The position numbers were made by a program, and so were the translations under genes. This document shows, piece by piece, positions 8,657 to 17,981 of a DNA stretch of 64,000 bases (its first letter is position 1; the number at the start of each line of letters is the position of its first letter). The notes under the pieces are model-generated. The model searched no databases, was not told the DNA's origin, and saw only the letters and a program-made list of their open reading frames with translations. Location of the stretch: NCBI RefSeq assembly GCF_003721435.2, contig NZ_CP054585.1, positions 2,480,001-2,544,000 of the forward strand, given 5' to 3'. This stretch comes from Halorubrum sp. CBA1229 (lineage in GTDB: Archaea > Halobacteriota > Halobacteria > Halobacteriales > Haloferacaceae).

Positions 8657-8862
8657 GGATCGACCGACGGTCGGCGAGAGGGTGGGAGGCGCACGCCGAG
8701 GGGGTAGTAGAGACGCGTTGAGGTGGCGACAGACGCCCACCGAGCGAGTGGCCGGGCCGCTCTACGAGTCGAGACCATGAACATTCATATCCGATAGCGA
8801 GGAAGTGTCACCCAGCCGAACCGGACGGCGAACGGCCGTCTATAAGGGTTCGGTCCCCGCTC

Positions 8863-9519
8863 ATGAATCTCGATCAGTTTACAGCCGAGAACGCACCGAC
8901 GGAGAGCGCGGAACCGTTCCAGCGCGAGAACAGCTACACCCTCGACGTTGACGTCGACGGCACGGTGATGGCGAAGGCCGGGTCGATGATAGCGTACACC
9001 GGCGACGTCTCGTTCACCGGGAAGGCGTCCGCGGAGGGCGGGCTCACCGGCTTCCTCAAGGAGGCGGCCACCGGCGAGGGGACGCCGATCATGGCCGTCG
9101 AGGGGCAGGGTCACGTCTACTTCGCCGACGGCGGCAAGAAGGTGCAGGTCGTCGAGCTCGACGCCGGCGAGTCGATCACGGTCAACGGCGAGGACGTGCT
9201 CGCCTTCGAGGAATCGCTCTCCTACGAGATCAGCACCATCGACAGCCTCGCCGGCTCGCTCGCCGGCGGCTTCAGCAACGTCTACCTCGAGGGGCCCGGC
9301 TACGTCGCGATCACCACTCACGGCGACCCGATCGTCTTGGAGCCGCCGGTCGCGACGGACCCCAGCGCGACCGTCGCGTGGGGCGGGACCTCCCCGAACG
9401 TGGAGGTCAACCGCAGCCTCTCCGACATGATCGGGCAGGAGTCCGGCGAGCGGTACCAGATGCGCTTCGACGACTCCGGCGGATTCGTGGTCGTGCAACC
9501 GTACGAGGAGCACGTCTGA
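8863..9519 (+). CDS. AIM24 family protein
   Basis: A 218-residue protein of the AIM24/DUF124 family, a double-sided beta-helix fold. Recognisable parts are the repeated G-rich turns, MAKAGSMIAYTGDV near residue 37 and VYLEGPGYVAITTHGDPIVL near 145. Family function is not well defined in prokaryotes; the yeast member is mitochondrial. The start at 8863 is supported by a TATA-like TCTATAAGG (8839-8847). It is followed after a short gap by a 49-residue ORF and a glycerophosphodiesterase on the same strand. Confidence 0.88.
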   Translation: MNLDQFTAENAPTESAEPFQRENSYTLDVDVDGTVMAKAGSMIAYTGDVSFTGKASAEGGLTGFLKEAATGEGTPIMAVEGQGHVYFADGGKKVQVVELDAGESITVNGEDVLAFEESLSYEISTIDSLAGSLAGGFSNVYLEGPGYVAITTHGDPIVLEPPVATDPSATVAWGGTSPNVEVNRSLSDMIGQESGERYQMRFDDSGGFVVVQPYEEHV

Positions 9520-9534
9520 CCGAGCGTGTCGACG

Positions 9535-9684
9535 ATGGCCGAAGGCGACGGCGAGCCGGCGGGCGATGCGACCGAGAGCGAGCGCGCTGACGACGCGGAC
9601 CCGACCGGCCCGCTCGCGCGGGGCAAGACCGCGCTCACCGAGGCGGTGGGTCTCGTCGTCGACGCCGTGCTCGACGCGCTATGA
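9535..9684 (+). CDS. Small acidic protein (49 aa)
   Basis: The ATG lies 16 bases after the AIM24 stop and the frame ends TATGA, overlapping the ATG of the phosphodiesterase. The product is 49 residues: a disordered acidic N-terminal half rich in D, E, G, A, then a short helix-like stretch (ALTEAVGLVVDAVLDAL). No family is recognised. The tight overlap and halophile-like codon use argue for a real, coupled gene, but there is no independent support. Confidence 0.5.
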   Translation: MAEGDGEPAGDATESERADDADPTGPLARGKTALTEAVGLVVDAVLDAL

Positions 9685-10544
9685 CCGACTCCGCGCGCTC
9701 CGAACCGACCCTGATCGCCCACCGCGGGTTCGCCGGCGAGAGCCCCGAGAACACCGTGGCAGCGGTCGAGCGGGCCGCTGGGGTCGGGAGTGCGGAGGGC
9801 GCCGACGGCCCCGCCGGCCGCCGGGCCGACTGGATCGAGGTCGACGCGGTGCCCACCGCCGACGGCGACGTGGTCGTCATCCACGACGCGGAGCTCTCCG
9901 GGCGTGACGGCCGCGGGCTCACCGACGCGACGGGCGTCGTCTGGGAGACGGACACCGCGACCGTCACCGGCGCCGAGGTGCTCGACAGCGGCGAGACCGT
10001 CCCGCTCCTCGCCGACGTGCTCGACGCGGTCCCCCCGGACGTCGGCGTGAACGTCGAACTCAAGAACCCCGGCCGGCGCGACCTCCGTCAGGGCGAGAAG
10101 CTCGCGGGGGACGCGCTCGCGGCGCGGACGGATGCGTGGCGGCCGTTCGCGGAGCGCGCGCTCGACGCGGTCGCGGGACACGGGAACGACCTGCTGTTCT
10201 CGTCGTTCTGCGAGGGGGCGCTCGCGGCGGTGCGGGAGCTGTCGTCGCGGCCGGTCGCCCCGCTGTTCGGAGCGTCGATCGCGGACGGGCTCGCGATCGC
10301 CCGCGAGCACGACGCGGCGGCGGTTCACCCGCCGGTCGACGCGATCCGCGGCACGCCGTTCTTCGACGCGGAGCGGTTCGGCGAGTCGCCCGAGAACGGA
10401 GCGCCGGACATCGTCGCCGCCGCGCACGACGAGGGCCGCGCCGTGAACGTCTGGACCGTCGCGACGTGGTATCAGGCCGACCGGCTCGCGGCGGCGGGCG
10501 TCGACGGGGTCATCGCCGACTACTCGACGCTGCTGCGCGACTGA
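9681..10544 (+). CDS. Glycerophosphodiester phosphodiesterase
   Basis: A 287-residue GDPD-family TIM-barrel enzyme that hydrolyses glycerophosphodiesters to glycerol-3-phosphate and an alcohol. Catalytic signatures are LIAHRGFAGESPENT (10-25) with HR and the E near the end, WIEVDAVPTADGDVVVIHD with the metal-binding E/D, and VELKN. The C-terminal VWTV and DGVIADYS pattern closes the barrel. No signal peptide is seen, so it is probably cytosolic. The start overlaps the 49-residue ORF by four bases. Confidence 0.93.
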   Translation: MTDSARSEPTLIAHRGFAGESPENTVAAVERAAGVGSAEGADGPAGRRADWIEVDAVPTADGDVVVIHDAELSGRDGRGLTDATGVVWETDTATVTGAEVLDSGETVPLLADVLDAVPPDVGVNVELKNPGRRDLRQGEKLAGDALAARTDAWRPFAERALDAVAGHGNDLLFSSFCEGALAAVRELSSRPVAPLFGASIADGLAIAREHDAAAVHPPVDAIRGTPFFDAERFGESPENGAPDIVAAAHDEGRAVNVWTVATWYQADRLAAAGVDGVIADYSTLLRD

Positions 10545-10604
10545 GTCGCCCGCCGAGACGGCGGTCGATAGTTAAAAAGCGTTCGACAGTCCGGTGCGAC
10601 TCGC

Positions 10605-11960
10605 TTATCGCGCGGCCAGCCACTCGGCGAAGTCGCCGGTGAGGAACCCGGCGTAGTCGACGATCCCGAGGTACAGCGAGACGATCACGACGATAACGAT
10701 CGGGATCCGGACCGCCCAGATCCACGCGTCGCCGAGGCCGCCGATGTCGGCGATCCCCTCTCGTAGTTCCTCGCGGGCGATGTCCGGAATGACCCAGCCG
10801 ACGAACAGCGCGAGCAGCAGCGAGCCGAGGACGAGCAGTATCCCGTCAGCGAGCAGGTCGTACAGGCTGAGGAAGATCAGGTCGATCGTGACCGGCACGC
10901 CGAGGAGGAAGACGGCGACGCCGAGCGCGACCGACGCCGGGATCCGAGCGACGCCGAGTTCGTCGATCAGGTAGGAGACGAGCACTTCGAGGATGCTGAT
11001 CGCGGAGGAGAGCGCCGCGATCCCGACCATCGCGAAGAACACGACCCCGATGACGCGGCCGCCGGGGATCCCGGCGAACGCCGAGGTGAGACTCACGAAG
11101 ATCGCACCGGGGCCGCCCGTTCCCGGTTCGATCCCGACCGTGAACAGAACGGGGAAGACGACGAATCCGACGAGGACGGCGACGAGCGTGTCGAGTGCGG
11201 CGATAACGCCGGCGTCCGACGCCAGATTCCGGTCCTCGCCGAGGTACGAGGCGTAGGTGATCATCACGCCCATCCCGAGCGAGAGGGTGAAGAAGGCCTG
11301 TCCAGCGGCGGCGGGCAGGATCTCGGTCCAGTTCGCCGCGATCGTTCCGAAGTCCGGCGAGAGGTAGTAGCTGTACGCCGCGCTCGCGCCGTCGAGGGTG
11401 AATCCGTAGGCGGCCAGCCCCAGCAGCAACACGAGGATCGCGGGCACCATCACCTTCACGCTCAGCTCGATGCCGCGCCTGACGCCGGCGGCGATGATCC
11501 CGATGACGAGCGCCATGAACACGGCGTGAAAGAGGAGCGTGTCGAGACCGGTGGAGACCGTTCCGAACAACGCCTCCGCCTCGGCCGGGTCGGTGATGGT
11601 GAACCCGTCGGTGAGTCCGATGAGGGTGTACCGGAGGAACCAGCCGGCGACGACGCTGTAGTAGGACAGGATGATGAAGCCGGTGACGACGAACAGCCAG
11701 CCGGCGTACGACCACGCGCCGCTACCGAGTTTCCGCAGCGCGCCGACGGGATTCCGTTCGGTCCGACGGCCGATCACGAACTCGACGAGGATCGCCGGGA
11801 ACCCGATCAGCGCGACGAACGCCAAGTAGGTAATCAGAAACGACGATCCGCCGTACTGGCCGGTGATGAACGGGAACCGCCAGATATTCCCGAGCCCCAC
11901 GGCGCTGCCGACCGCGGCGAGGATGAATCCCGCCCGCGTCGCCCATGTCTCGCGTGCCAT
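10605..11960 (-). CDS. Sodium-dependent transporter, NSS/SNF family
   Basis: A 451-residue integral membrane protein with about 11-12 helices, a relative of LeuT and MhsT. The N-terminal signature WATRAGFILAAVGSAVGLGNIWRFPF holds the helix 1 sodium and substrate site (GLGNIWRFP). It is expected to import an amino acid or similar solute with Na+, suited to a high-salt habitat; the substrate is unknown. A TATA-like GTTTTTAGA near 11990 supports the ATG at 11960. It is convergent with the phosphodiesterase gene, separated by 60 bases containing TTAAAAAG. Confidence 0.94.
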   Translation of the reverse strand: MARETWATRAGFILAAVGSAVGLGNIWRFPFITGQYGGSSFLITYLAFVALIGFPAILVEFVIGRRTERNPVGALRKLGSGAWSYAGWLFVVTGFIILSYYSVVAGWFLRYTLIGLTDGFTITDPAEAEALFGTVSTGLDTLLFHAVFMALVIGIIAAGVRRGIELSVKVMVPAILVLLLGLAAYGFTLDGASAAYSYYLSPDFGTIAANWTEILPAAAGQAFFTLSLGMGVMITYASYLGEDRNLASDAGVIAALDTLVAVLVGFVVFPVLFTVGIEPGTGGPGAIFVSLTSAFAGIPGGRVIGVVFFAMVGIAALSSAISILEVLVSYLIDELGVARIPASVALGVAVFLLGVPVTIDLIFLSLYDLLADGILLVLGSLLLALFVGWVIPDIAREELREGIADIGGLGDAWIWAVRIPIVIVVIVSLYLGIVDYAGFLTGDFAEWLAAR

Positions 11961-12160
11961 CTGTGACCGGAGAAATTCCGTTGCGGTCTAAAAACGTGTC
12001 TTTCCGCCGCTGAGACTATTGTCAACGTCCGTGATGGTTCGGCGGGGCGATACGGGACCGAGGGCGCTCGGCGACGAGGGCGCGGTCGCCACGGCCGCCG
12101 CGTTCCGTTCGATCGGTCGGGGACCGTGAATTTAATAGCCGGAGGGTTACCTCACGGGAT

Positions 12161-13582
12161 ATGGAACGCGTAGACGTCGCTATCGTTGGAGGCGGTCCGG
12201 CCGGCGCCTCCGCAGCGCACGCGGCCGCGACCGGCGGCGCCGACGCCCTCGTCCTCGAGAAGGGGGTCCCGCGGGCCGACCGCGACCGGCTCGGCCCGGA
12301 CTCGACGGACGCCGCGGGGATCTTGGACTACTGGGTCGACATCATGGGGATCCACCCCGACGAGTTCGACGACGGCGTCGTCCAGCGCGAGCTGAACCGC
12401 GCGGAGTTTCGCGGGCCCGACGAGGCGGCGACGCTCACCTCCACCGGCATCGAGTCGTCGTACGACGGGTTCGGCTACACCTTCCAGCGCGCCCGCTTCG
12501 ACGACTGGCTCCGCGACCGCGCCGAGGACGCCGGCGCGGAGTACCGGACCGGCGTGTCGGTCCGCGGCGTCGACACCGACCTCTCGGTGGACCCGAGCGA
12601 CGGACCGAACGGGGACGCCGGCCCGGACGGTCGCGGCGACCCCCGCCACGTCGTCGAGCTCGCCTCGGGCGAATCGGTCGGCGCCGACTTCGTTGTGCTC
12701 GCCGACGGTCCCCAACGCACCGTGACGAACCGCGTGCTCGACGAGTACCTCCCGGCGGACGCGGCCGCCTCCGAGCGGCTCGCCTCCCGGACGGCGAATC
12801 ACATCGCGTACCAGGAGTACCGCCGCGTGCCCGAGGACGTGTACGAGGCGGTGAACGACGCCCTCGTCTTCTGGTGGGGCGTGATGCCCGGCGAGACGGC
12901 GTACCCGTGGATCTTCCCGAACGACGACCGCGTCTGTCGGATCGGGCTGACGATGCCCATCGGGCTCGATATCGACGAGTTCGACCGGGACGCCTACGCC
13001 CTGCTCGACTCCGACGACGAGTCGATCCCGCAGGGCGGCGAGTACATCCGGCGCCTCCTAGAATGGCAGTACGGCGACGAGTACGACGTGGAGGACGACT
13101 TCCCGCTCGTCGAGGACGCGGGCAAGCGGAACGGGACGGAGACGTACCCCATCTCCTCGACCCGCCCGATCGACTCGCCGACGGACGCCGGCGTCGCGGT
13201 CGTCGGCGGCGCGATGGGGACGACCTCCGCCTTCCACGAGGGCGGCGACCACGTCGCGGTCAGAACCGGGGCCATCGCCGGCGAACTGGCCGCCGCGGGC
13301 GACATGGCCCCGTACAACCGGCGCTGGAAGGAGGCGATCGGCGACGAGATCGTCCGCAACGTCACGATGGCCGACATGGTCGCCGACTACGACCCCGACG
13401 ACTGGAACCGGATCATCGGCGCCGCGGACGCCATGCTGGCGGCCGAGACGGGCGACGGCCTCCTCGCGCAGCCGTACCGCTCGGGGTGGGAGTCGGTAAA
13501 GCTCCTGCTCGGCTACAAGTGGAACAAGCGGCGCGTCATGAAGGACTACGTCGGCATCGACGAGAGCGAGTACGTCTACTGA
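12161..13582 (+). CDS. Geranylgeranyl-reductase-family FAD oxidoreductase
   Basis: A 473-residue flavoprotein. The dinucleotide fold VAIVGGGPAGASAAHAAA (6-23) and a later G-D box-like VVVLADGP region mark the GGR/PHBH-type superfamily, whose archaeal members reduce isoprenoid chains of membrane lipids or quinones. The C-terminal part contains VVGGAMGTTSAFHEGGDHVAVRTG, matching the second FAD motif. It is longer than typical digeranylgeranylglycerophospholipid reductases (about 400-450), so the exact substrate is uncertain. GAATTTAATAG near 12130 is a good TATA box. Confidence 0.82.
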   Translation: MERVDVAIVGGGPAGASAAHAAATGGADALVLEKGVPRADRDRLGPDSTDAAGILDYWVDIMGIHPDEFDDGVVQRELNRAEFRGPDEAATLTSTGIESSYDGFGYTFQRARFDDWLRDRAEDAGAEYRTGVSVRGVDTDLSVDPSDGPNGDAGPDGRGDPRHVVELASGESVGADFVVLADGPQRTVTNRVLDEYLPADAAASERLASRTANHIAYQEYRRVPEDVYEAVNDALVFWWGVMPGETAYPWIFPNDDRVCRIGLTMPIGLDIDEFDRDAYALLDSDDESIPQGGEYIRRLLEWQYGDEYDVEDDFPLVEDAGKRNGTETYPISSTRPIDSPTDAGVAVVGGAMGTTSAFHEGGDHVAVRTGAIAGELAAAGDMAPYNRRWKEAIGDEIVRNVTMADMVADYDPDDWNRIIGAADAMLAAETGDGLLAQPYRSGWESVKLLLGYKWNKRRVMKDYVGIDESEYVY

Positions 13583-13632
13583 CGCCGCGCGTTCGGTGCG
13601 GTCGGGGTTCCGTTGCCGGGTTCGGCCCTCGC

Positions 13633-14754
13633 TCACCGGATGACCGGCGCCGACAGCTCCCGCGTCTCCGTCGGGATCCCCGCGACGTCGACCGGCTCCA
13701 CCTCGTGGGTCGGCCATTGGCCGGTTTTCGTCAGCGTCTCGGTGAAGTCGGGCGCGACGAGGTGGGTGTCCTCGCTTTTGGTCCCCCGCACGGTCGGATT
13801 CCACGCGTAGCCCATCGGTCGTCGGACCGGCTCGTCGCCGCCGGGCGCGGCGAACCACTCGCGGCCCGCGAACCCCGCCGCGCCGCCCTGGTGGTGCTCC
13901 CGCCACTCGTCGGCGAAGCCGACGGCGTCGTACGCCTCGCGGATCGCGTCGAAGACGTCGCCGGCGGTGTCGGGATCGTCTTCGCCCGCGAGATCGCCTT
14001 CCGCCGCGGCCTCGGTCGCCGCGAGCGCGGTCGCCTCGACGCGGGCCGCGGCGCGGTGGCGCTCCTCCAACCAGTCGGGGGCGTCGAAGGCGACGGTCCG
14101 TGTCAGGGAGGCGTACAGCCCCGCCCGCTCGGCGGTGACGGAGACGAGCGCGTAGTCGCCTAAGGTCGCGTCGCTCGGCGTGTAGTGGCGGAACCGCTGC
14201 GCGCGCTCCGCGCCGCCGACGAGCACGACCGGGGTGTCGACGTCGCGGGAGGCGAGCGAGATGTCGATCCCGGCGGCGACCTCGTACTCGGGGTCCTCGG
14301 GCTCGAGGTTGCGGCAGACGGTCTCGACGGCGGCGGCGGCCTCGCGGCCCAGCTCGCGGTAGCGTTCGACGTCGTCGTCGGTGAGCGGCTGGCGCAGCCG
14401 GCTCCCGTCGACGCGCTCGAACCCCGGCACGTCGAAGTCGGCGGCGGCGGGGGCAGGCGAGCGCTCGGCGACGGCCGTAGCCAGCGAGTCGGCGTGCCAT
14501 GGGAACGATTCGACGGCGATCGCGTCCGGCAGCTCCTCGTCGGCGAGCCGTTCCGCTTCGACGTTGTCCGTGATCACGCGGAGCGCGCCGTCGTAGCCGG
14601 CCGCGGCCACCCCGACGTCGGTGTCGGCGTCGACGACGTTGTCGCCGCCGGTGAGCCACGCGAACCCGTTCGGCTTAGCGAACCAGACCGCTTCGAGCCC
14701 GCGCTCGTCGAGGTACGCGTCGAGTCTGTCGGTGCGGGCGGCGAGATCGACCAT
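13633..14754 (-). CDS. M24-fold (Xaa-Pro aminopeptidase-like) protein lacking most metal ligands
   Basis: A 373-residue protein with the creatinase-like N-terminal domain and a pita-bread M24 domain. At the position of the two metal-binding aspartates it reads VSVTAERAGLYASLTRTV, so neither Asp is present although TRT remains. The glutamate expected in the IEP motif is replaced in YAWNPTV, while the last glutamate (KSEDTHLV) and a histidine in REHHQGG remain. A metallopeptidase mechanism is therefore unlikely; a metal-free creatinase-like hydrolase or pseudoenzyme fits better. The start at 14754 has CTTTTACTTG about 25 bases upstream, rather than the ATG at 14835. Confidence 0.8.
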   Translation of the reverse strand: MVDLAARTDRLDAYLDERGLEAVWFAKPNGFAWLTGGDNVVDADTDVGVAAAGYDGALRVITDNVEAERLADEELPDAIAVESFPWHADSLATAVAERSPAPAAADFDVPGFERVDGSRLRQPLTDDDVERYRELGREAAAAVETVCRNLEPEDPEYEVAAGIDISLASRDVDTPVVLVGGAERAQRFRHYTPSDATLGDYALVSVTAERAGLYASLTRTVAFDAPDWLEERHRAAARVEATALAATEAAAEGDLAGEDDPDTAGDVFDAIREAYDAVGFADEWREHHQGGAAGFAGREWFAAPGGDEPVRRPMGYAWNPTVRGTKSEDTHLVAPDFTETLTKTGQWPTHEVEPVDVAGIPTETRELSAPVIR

Positions 14755-14993
14755 ACCGATCGGCTCTCGTCCATCAAGTAAAAGCGGTCGAAAGGCCGCC
14801 GCGAGGGACGCGTCGCGGCCGTCGCGCTCGGTCACCGTGCGGCCCGTCGCAGCCGGCGGGGTCGGTCACTGCACGGCCCGTAATCGCCGCACGCGAGCGT
14901 CGGTCGATCGAGGGACCGCGTCCCGCCGCCGTCCGAAACGAAAGGTTCAATTATATCCCCCGGATACGACGAGATGCGTCAGTAAGCCCCCTC

Positions 14994-15068
14994 GGGTTGG
15001 TAGTCTAGTCCGGTTATGACACCTCCTTGACATGGAGGAGGCCGGCGGTTCAAATCCGCCCCAACCCA
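14994..15068 (+). tRNA. tRNA-Val(GAC)
   Basis: A complete cloverleaf: acceptor GGGTTGG pairs with CCAACCC, the anticodon stem CCTCC/GGAGG holds loop TTGACAT with anticodon GAC, and the T arm is GGCGG TTCAAAT CCGCC. The discriminator is A at 15068 and CCA is not encoded. A TTATATCC promoter box lies about 40 bases upstream. It decodes GUC and GUU. Confidence 0.95.
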
Positions 15069-15257
15069 CTTCTGACTTCTCGCACCGACGATCGACGGCG
15101 AGCGGAGCGACCGACTCGGTCTGGGATCGATTTATAAGTGATCGGCTCGACCGCTCGGCGTCTTCGTCGGCCGCCCAGCGTCCCGCGGTGAGACTGCCCA
15201 TTCGGGTTTTTTGTGACGTGCGATAGCGTCGAAACCGACCGATCGGTCGGCGACGTG

Positions 15258-15266
15258 TTTTTATAC
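15258..15266 (+). promoter_or_regulatory. TATA box of the phoU-like gene
   Basis: TTTTTATAC is 28 bases upstream of the ATG at 15294, in a clearly AT-richer patch. This gives the PhoU-like gene its own promoter, separate from any phosphate transport operon. Confidence 0.6.
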
Positions 15267-15293
15267 GTCCGGTGAGGCGGATCCGCTAAGACG

Positions 15294-15968
15294 ATGCCAC
15301 GAGAACAGTACCAGTCGAAGCTGGAGAAGCTCCGCGACGACGTGCTCTACATGAGCGAAGTGGTCGCGGAGCGGCTCAAGATGGGACTCGACGCCTTGGA
15401 GCGGCAGGACGGCGAGCTGGGCGAGGAGGTCATCACCGGCGACGCCGAGATCAACGACCTCTACCTCGAGCTGGAGGGCCAGTGCACCGACCTCATCGCG
15501 CTCCAGCAGCCGGTGGCGGGCGACCTGCGCTTCATCGCGGCCTCGTTCAAGATCATCACCGACCTCGAACGGATCGCGGACCTGGCGACGAACCTCGGGG
15601 AGTACGCGAAGCAGGCCGACCGCGAGGTGTTCCCCGACGTCGACGTCCAGCGCATCGGCGACGACACGCTGGCGATGTTAGAGGAAGCGATGCAGGCGTA
15701 CGCGGAGTCCGACCCCGAGCTGTGTCACGCCGTCGCCGAGGCCGACGACGAGATCGACGCCGCCTGCGAGGCCGCGAGCGACCTCGTCGTCCGCGACCTC
15801 ATCGAGCGCGACGAGCTCCGCGAGGAGGCGGACGTGGAGGGGACGATGCAGAACGTCTCGCGGCTCCTCCTCACTATCCGTGACCTCGAACGCGTCGGCG
15901 ACCACGCCGTCAACATCGCGGCGCGCTCGCTGTACATGATCGAGAACGACGACGAGCTGCTGTACTGA
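15294..15968 (+). CDS. phoU: PhoU family phosphate-signalling protein
   Basis: A 224-residue all-helical protein with two PhoU three-helix repeats (about 10-100 and 115-215). Metal-binding family motifs E/D-xxxD appear as FKIITDLERIADLATNL and LTIRDLERVGDHAVNI. PhoU proteins restrain phosphate uptake together with Pst transporters and signalling kinases. Here no pst or kinase gene is adjacent, so it is an orphan copy that must act on a transporter encoded elsewhere. The first-codon choice is supported by the TATA box. Confidence 0.95.
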   Translation: MPREQYQSKLEKLRDDVLYMSEVVAERLKMGLDALERQDGELGEEVITGDAEINDLYLELEGQCTDLIALQQPVAGDLRFIAASFKIITDLERIADLATNLGEYAKQADREVFPDVDVQRIGDDTLAMLEEAMQAYAESDPELCHAVAEADDEIDAACEAASDLVVRDLIERDELREEADVEGTMQNVSRLLLTIRDLERVGDHAVNIAARSLYMIENDDELLY

Positions 15969-16075
15969 CGGCGTCCCCTCCTTTTAAAAACCGCCGCGGG
16001 GACGCGACCTATCCCGCCGCCGGGAGGCGCGGCCGATCCCGACGCCTACATACCGCCTCCCGCGGAGACCCGTAC

Positions 16076-16474
16076 ATGAGCACGTACACGACCGAGATCG
16101 ACATCCGGTTCCGCGACATCGACGCGATGGGCCACGTCAACAACGCCGTCTACGCGACGTACGTCGAACAGGCCCGGACGGAGTACTTCCGAGACGTCCT
16201 CGACGCCGACCTCTCGCGGGTGTCGACGGTGTTGGCGTCGCTCTCGCTCGACTTCCGGCGACCGGTCGAGCTGACGGACGGGGCCGTCGCGGTCAAGCTC
16301 GACGTCGCGGAGCTCGGTCGCTCCAGCGTGACCATGACCCACGAGCTGCGCGTCGACGGGGAGCTCGTCGCCGAGGGCGAGGCGACGCTGGTCAGCCTCG
16401 ACCCCGACTCCGGGGAGCCCGCGCCGGTCCCGCCCGCGTTCCGCGAGGGGATGGCGTCGTACCACGAGTTGTAG
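16076..16474 (+). CDS. Acyl-CoA thioesterase, 4HBT hot-dog fold
   Basis: A 132-residue hot-dog protein. The family signature is the N-terminal EIDIRFRDIDAMGHVNNAVYATYVEQAR (5-32), where the Asp of DAMGHVNN is the usual catalytic residue. It probably hydrolyses acyl-CoA thioesters in the cytosol, like YbgC/4-hydroxybenzoyl-CoA thioesterases. It is monocistronic, with a TACATACC box about 30 bases before the ATG. Confidence 0.92.
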   Translation: MSTYTTEIDIRFRDIDAMGHVNNAVYATYVEQARTEYFRDVLDADLSRVSTVLASLSLDFRRPVELTDGAVAVKLDVAELGRSSVTMTHELRVDGELVAEGEATLVSLDPDSGEPAPVPPAFREGMASYHEL

Positions 16475-16594
16475 CGTCTCGCGGGCCGCGCACGTCGCGA
16501 ACGGCGGCCGCTCGCCTGCCCGCCTACCGTCCGGCCGGCAAGCAGCCGTCAGCGACACCGTACCTTCTTGCCGCCGCGCGCCGATCGATCGCGT

Positions 16595-16834
16595 ATGGCA
16601 GTCCGACTCTACGCGCTCGACGGGTGTCCGTGGTGCGAGAAGGCGTCCGACGCGCTCGACGAGGCCGGGATCGAGTACGAGACCGAGTGGGTCGACGCGC
16701 TCCACTCCGACCGCGACGAGGTGAAGCGGGTCAGCGGCCAGCGCGGCGTTCCGGTCCTGATCGACGAGGACCGCGGCGTGACGATGTCCGAGAGCGCCAA
16801 CATCGTGAAGTACGTCGAGCGGACCCTCGCATGA
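16595..16834 (+). CDS. Glutaredoxin-like protein
   Basis: A 79-residue thioredoxin-fold protein with a CPWC active site (LDGCPWCEKAS, 9-19), a cis-proline in GVPVLID, and TMSESANIVKYVE at the C-terminus as in glutathione-S-transferase N-terminal domains. Haloarchaea use gamma-glutamylcysteine rather than glutathione, so it may be a disulfide reductase for that thiol. Its TGA overlaps the ATG of the cobalamin adenosyltransferase gene (ATGA), so the two are very probably translated together. Confidence 0.9.
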   Translation: MAVRLYALDGCPWCEKASDALDEAGIEYETEWVDALHSDRDEVKRVSGQRGVPVLIDEDRGVTMSESANIVKYVERTLA

Positions 16835-17364
16835 CCATCTACACCGGACGCGGCGACGAGGGCGACACCGACCTCCGAGACATGAGCCGCGTGTCGAAGT
16901 CCAGCCCGCGGATCGAGGCGTACGGGACCGTCGACGAGGCGAACGCGCTGATCGGGACCGTGCGCCCCACGGGTCACGACGATCTCGACGAGCTGCTGGA
17001 GACGGTCCAGAACCACCTCCACGTGGTGCAGGCGGACCTCGCGAACCCGGACCCGGACCCGGACGACCCGCAGGTCGAGCCCGAGCTGGTCGAGGCCCTC
17101 GAAAACCGGATCGACGCCTTCGACGAGGAGCTGGAGCCGCTGACGTCGTTCGTCCTGCCCGGCGGCGGCGAGTCGGGCGCGCGCCTCCACCACGCCCGGA
17201 CGGTGACTCGCCGTGCGGAGCGCCGGGTCGTCGAGCTCGCGCGCTCCGAGCCGATCAACGAGACGGTCGTCTCCTATCTCAACCGCCTCTCCGACCTGCT
17301 CTTTACCCTCGGCCGGGTCGCGAACGCGCGCGACGGCGAGCCCGAGGAGTCGCCCTCGTACTGA
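16831..17364 (+). CDS. Cob(I)alamin adenosyltransferase, PduO type
   Basis: A 177-residue ATP:corrinoid adenosyltransferase that makes adenosylcobalamin. The N-terminal TGRGDEGDTDL binds ATP phosphates; RIEAYGTVDEANA (30-42), SFVLPGGG and the Arg-rich ARTVTRRAERRVVEL helix are hallmark segments of the PduO family. The N-terminal loop reads TGRGDEGDTDL where most members have TGTGDxGxT. The start is fixed by the four-base overlap with the glutaredoxin-like gene; the coupling may link thiol reduction to cobalamin reduction. Confidence 0.95.
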   Translation: MTIYTGRGDEGDTDLRDMSRVSKSSPRIEAYGTVDEANALIGTVRPTGHDDLDELLETVQNHLHVVQADLANPDPDPDDPQVEPELVEALENRIDAFDEELEPLTSFVLPGGGESGARLHHARTVTRRAERRVVELARSEPINETVVSYLNRLSDLLFTLGRVANARDGEPEESPSY

Positions 17365-17497
17365 CGCGCATCCGCGGCTTTCTCCGACTCGTCCCGCAAA
17401 TCGAACGGTGAGCGGCGCCCAGCGAGTGGTGACGCTCCGATCCTGTCGTCGCGGCGCAGCCACAAAGAATATATCCGTCCCCTTCCAAAGGACAGAT

Positions 17498-17776
17498 ATG
17501 AGTAAGCACTTCGAAGACGCACGGTACTACCTCGGACGCGCGGCGGAACACGCGAAGGCGGGCGTGAAAGAGGAGCTGGAGCCGGTCGAGGCGCGCGTGA
17601 AAGAGCTCGTCGGCCGCGGCGAGGACGAGCCGGAGCCCGAGGCGTCGCGACTCGACAAGCTCCAAGCCGACCTGAAGAAGCTTGAGGAGCGCGCGGAGGG
17701 CGAGGCACGCGAGGCGGTCGCCTCGGCCCGAGCGCGCGTGAAAGAGTACCGCGGCCACGACGCCGCCGAGGAATAG
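17498..17776 (+). CDS. Small helical acidic protein (92 aa), haloarchaeal DUF type
   Basis: A 92-residue protein predicted to be almost fully alpha-helical, with long charged heptad-like runs (HFEDARYYLGRAAEHAKAGV, then SRLDKLQADLKKLEERAEG). It resembles a conserved haloarchaeal small family (DUF7553-like, from memory). No catalytic motif is visible. A TATA-like AATATATCC lies about 25-30 bases before the ATG at 17498. A structural or nucleoid/protein-binding role is possible but unproven. Confidence 0.75.
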   Translation: MSKHFEDARYYLGRAAEHAKAGVKEELEPVEARVKELVGRGEDEPEPEASRLDKLQADLKKLEERAEGEAREAVASARARVKEYRGHDAAEE

Positions 17777-17981
17777 GCGCTCAGTTCCCCTCCGGTCTCC
17801 CGCTCTCCCTCCCGGTAGCGACGCGCTCGGCGGCCGACACCACGGCGCCGTCGATCCCTTCCGGCTCGAACGGCCAGCGGGGACGGCCTGTGGGTCACGG
17901 GCGGGCCGTGACGCGCTCGGCCGACGAAGCCCCGCGACAAAGTAACCCTTAAGTCCCGACATCGGATACCTCGACACGAGC

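Noticed and set aside
13633-14835. ATG at 14835 as start of the M24-like protein
   Set aside because: A TATA-like box lies between it and the ATG at 14754, and the added residues have no counterpart in the family.
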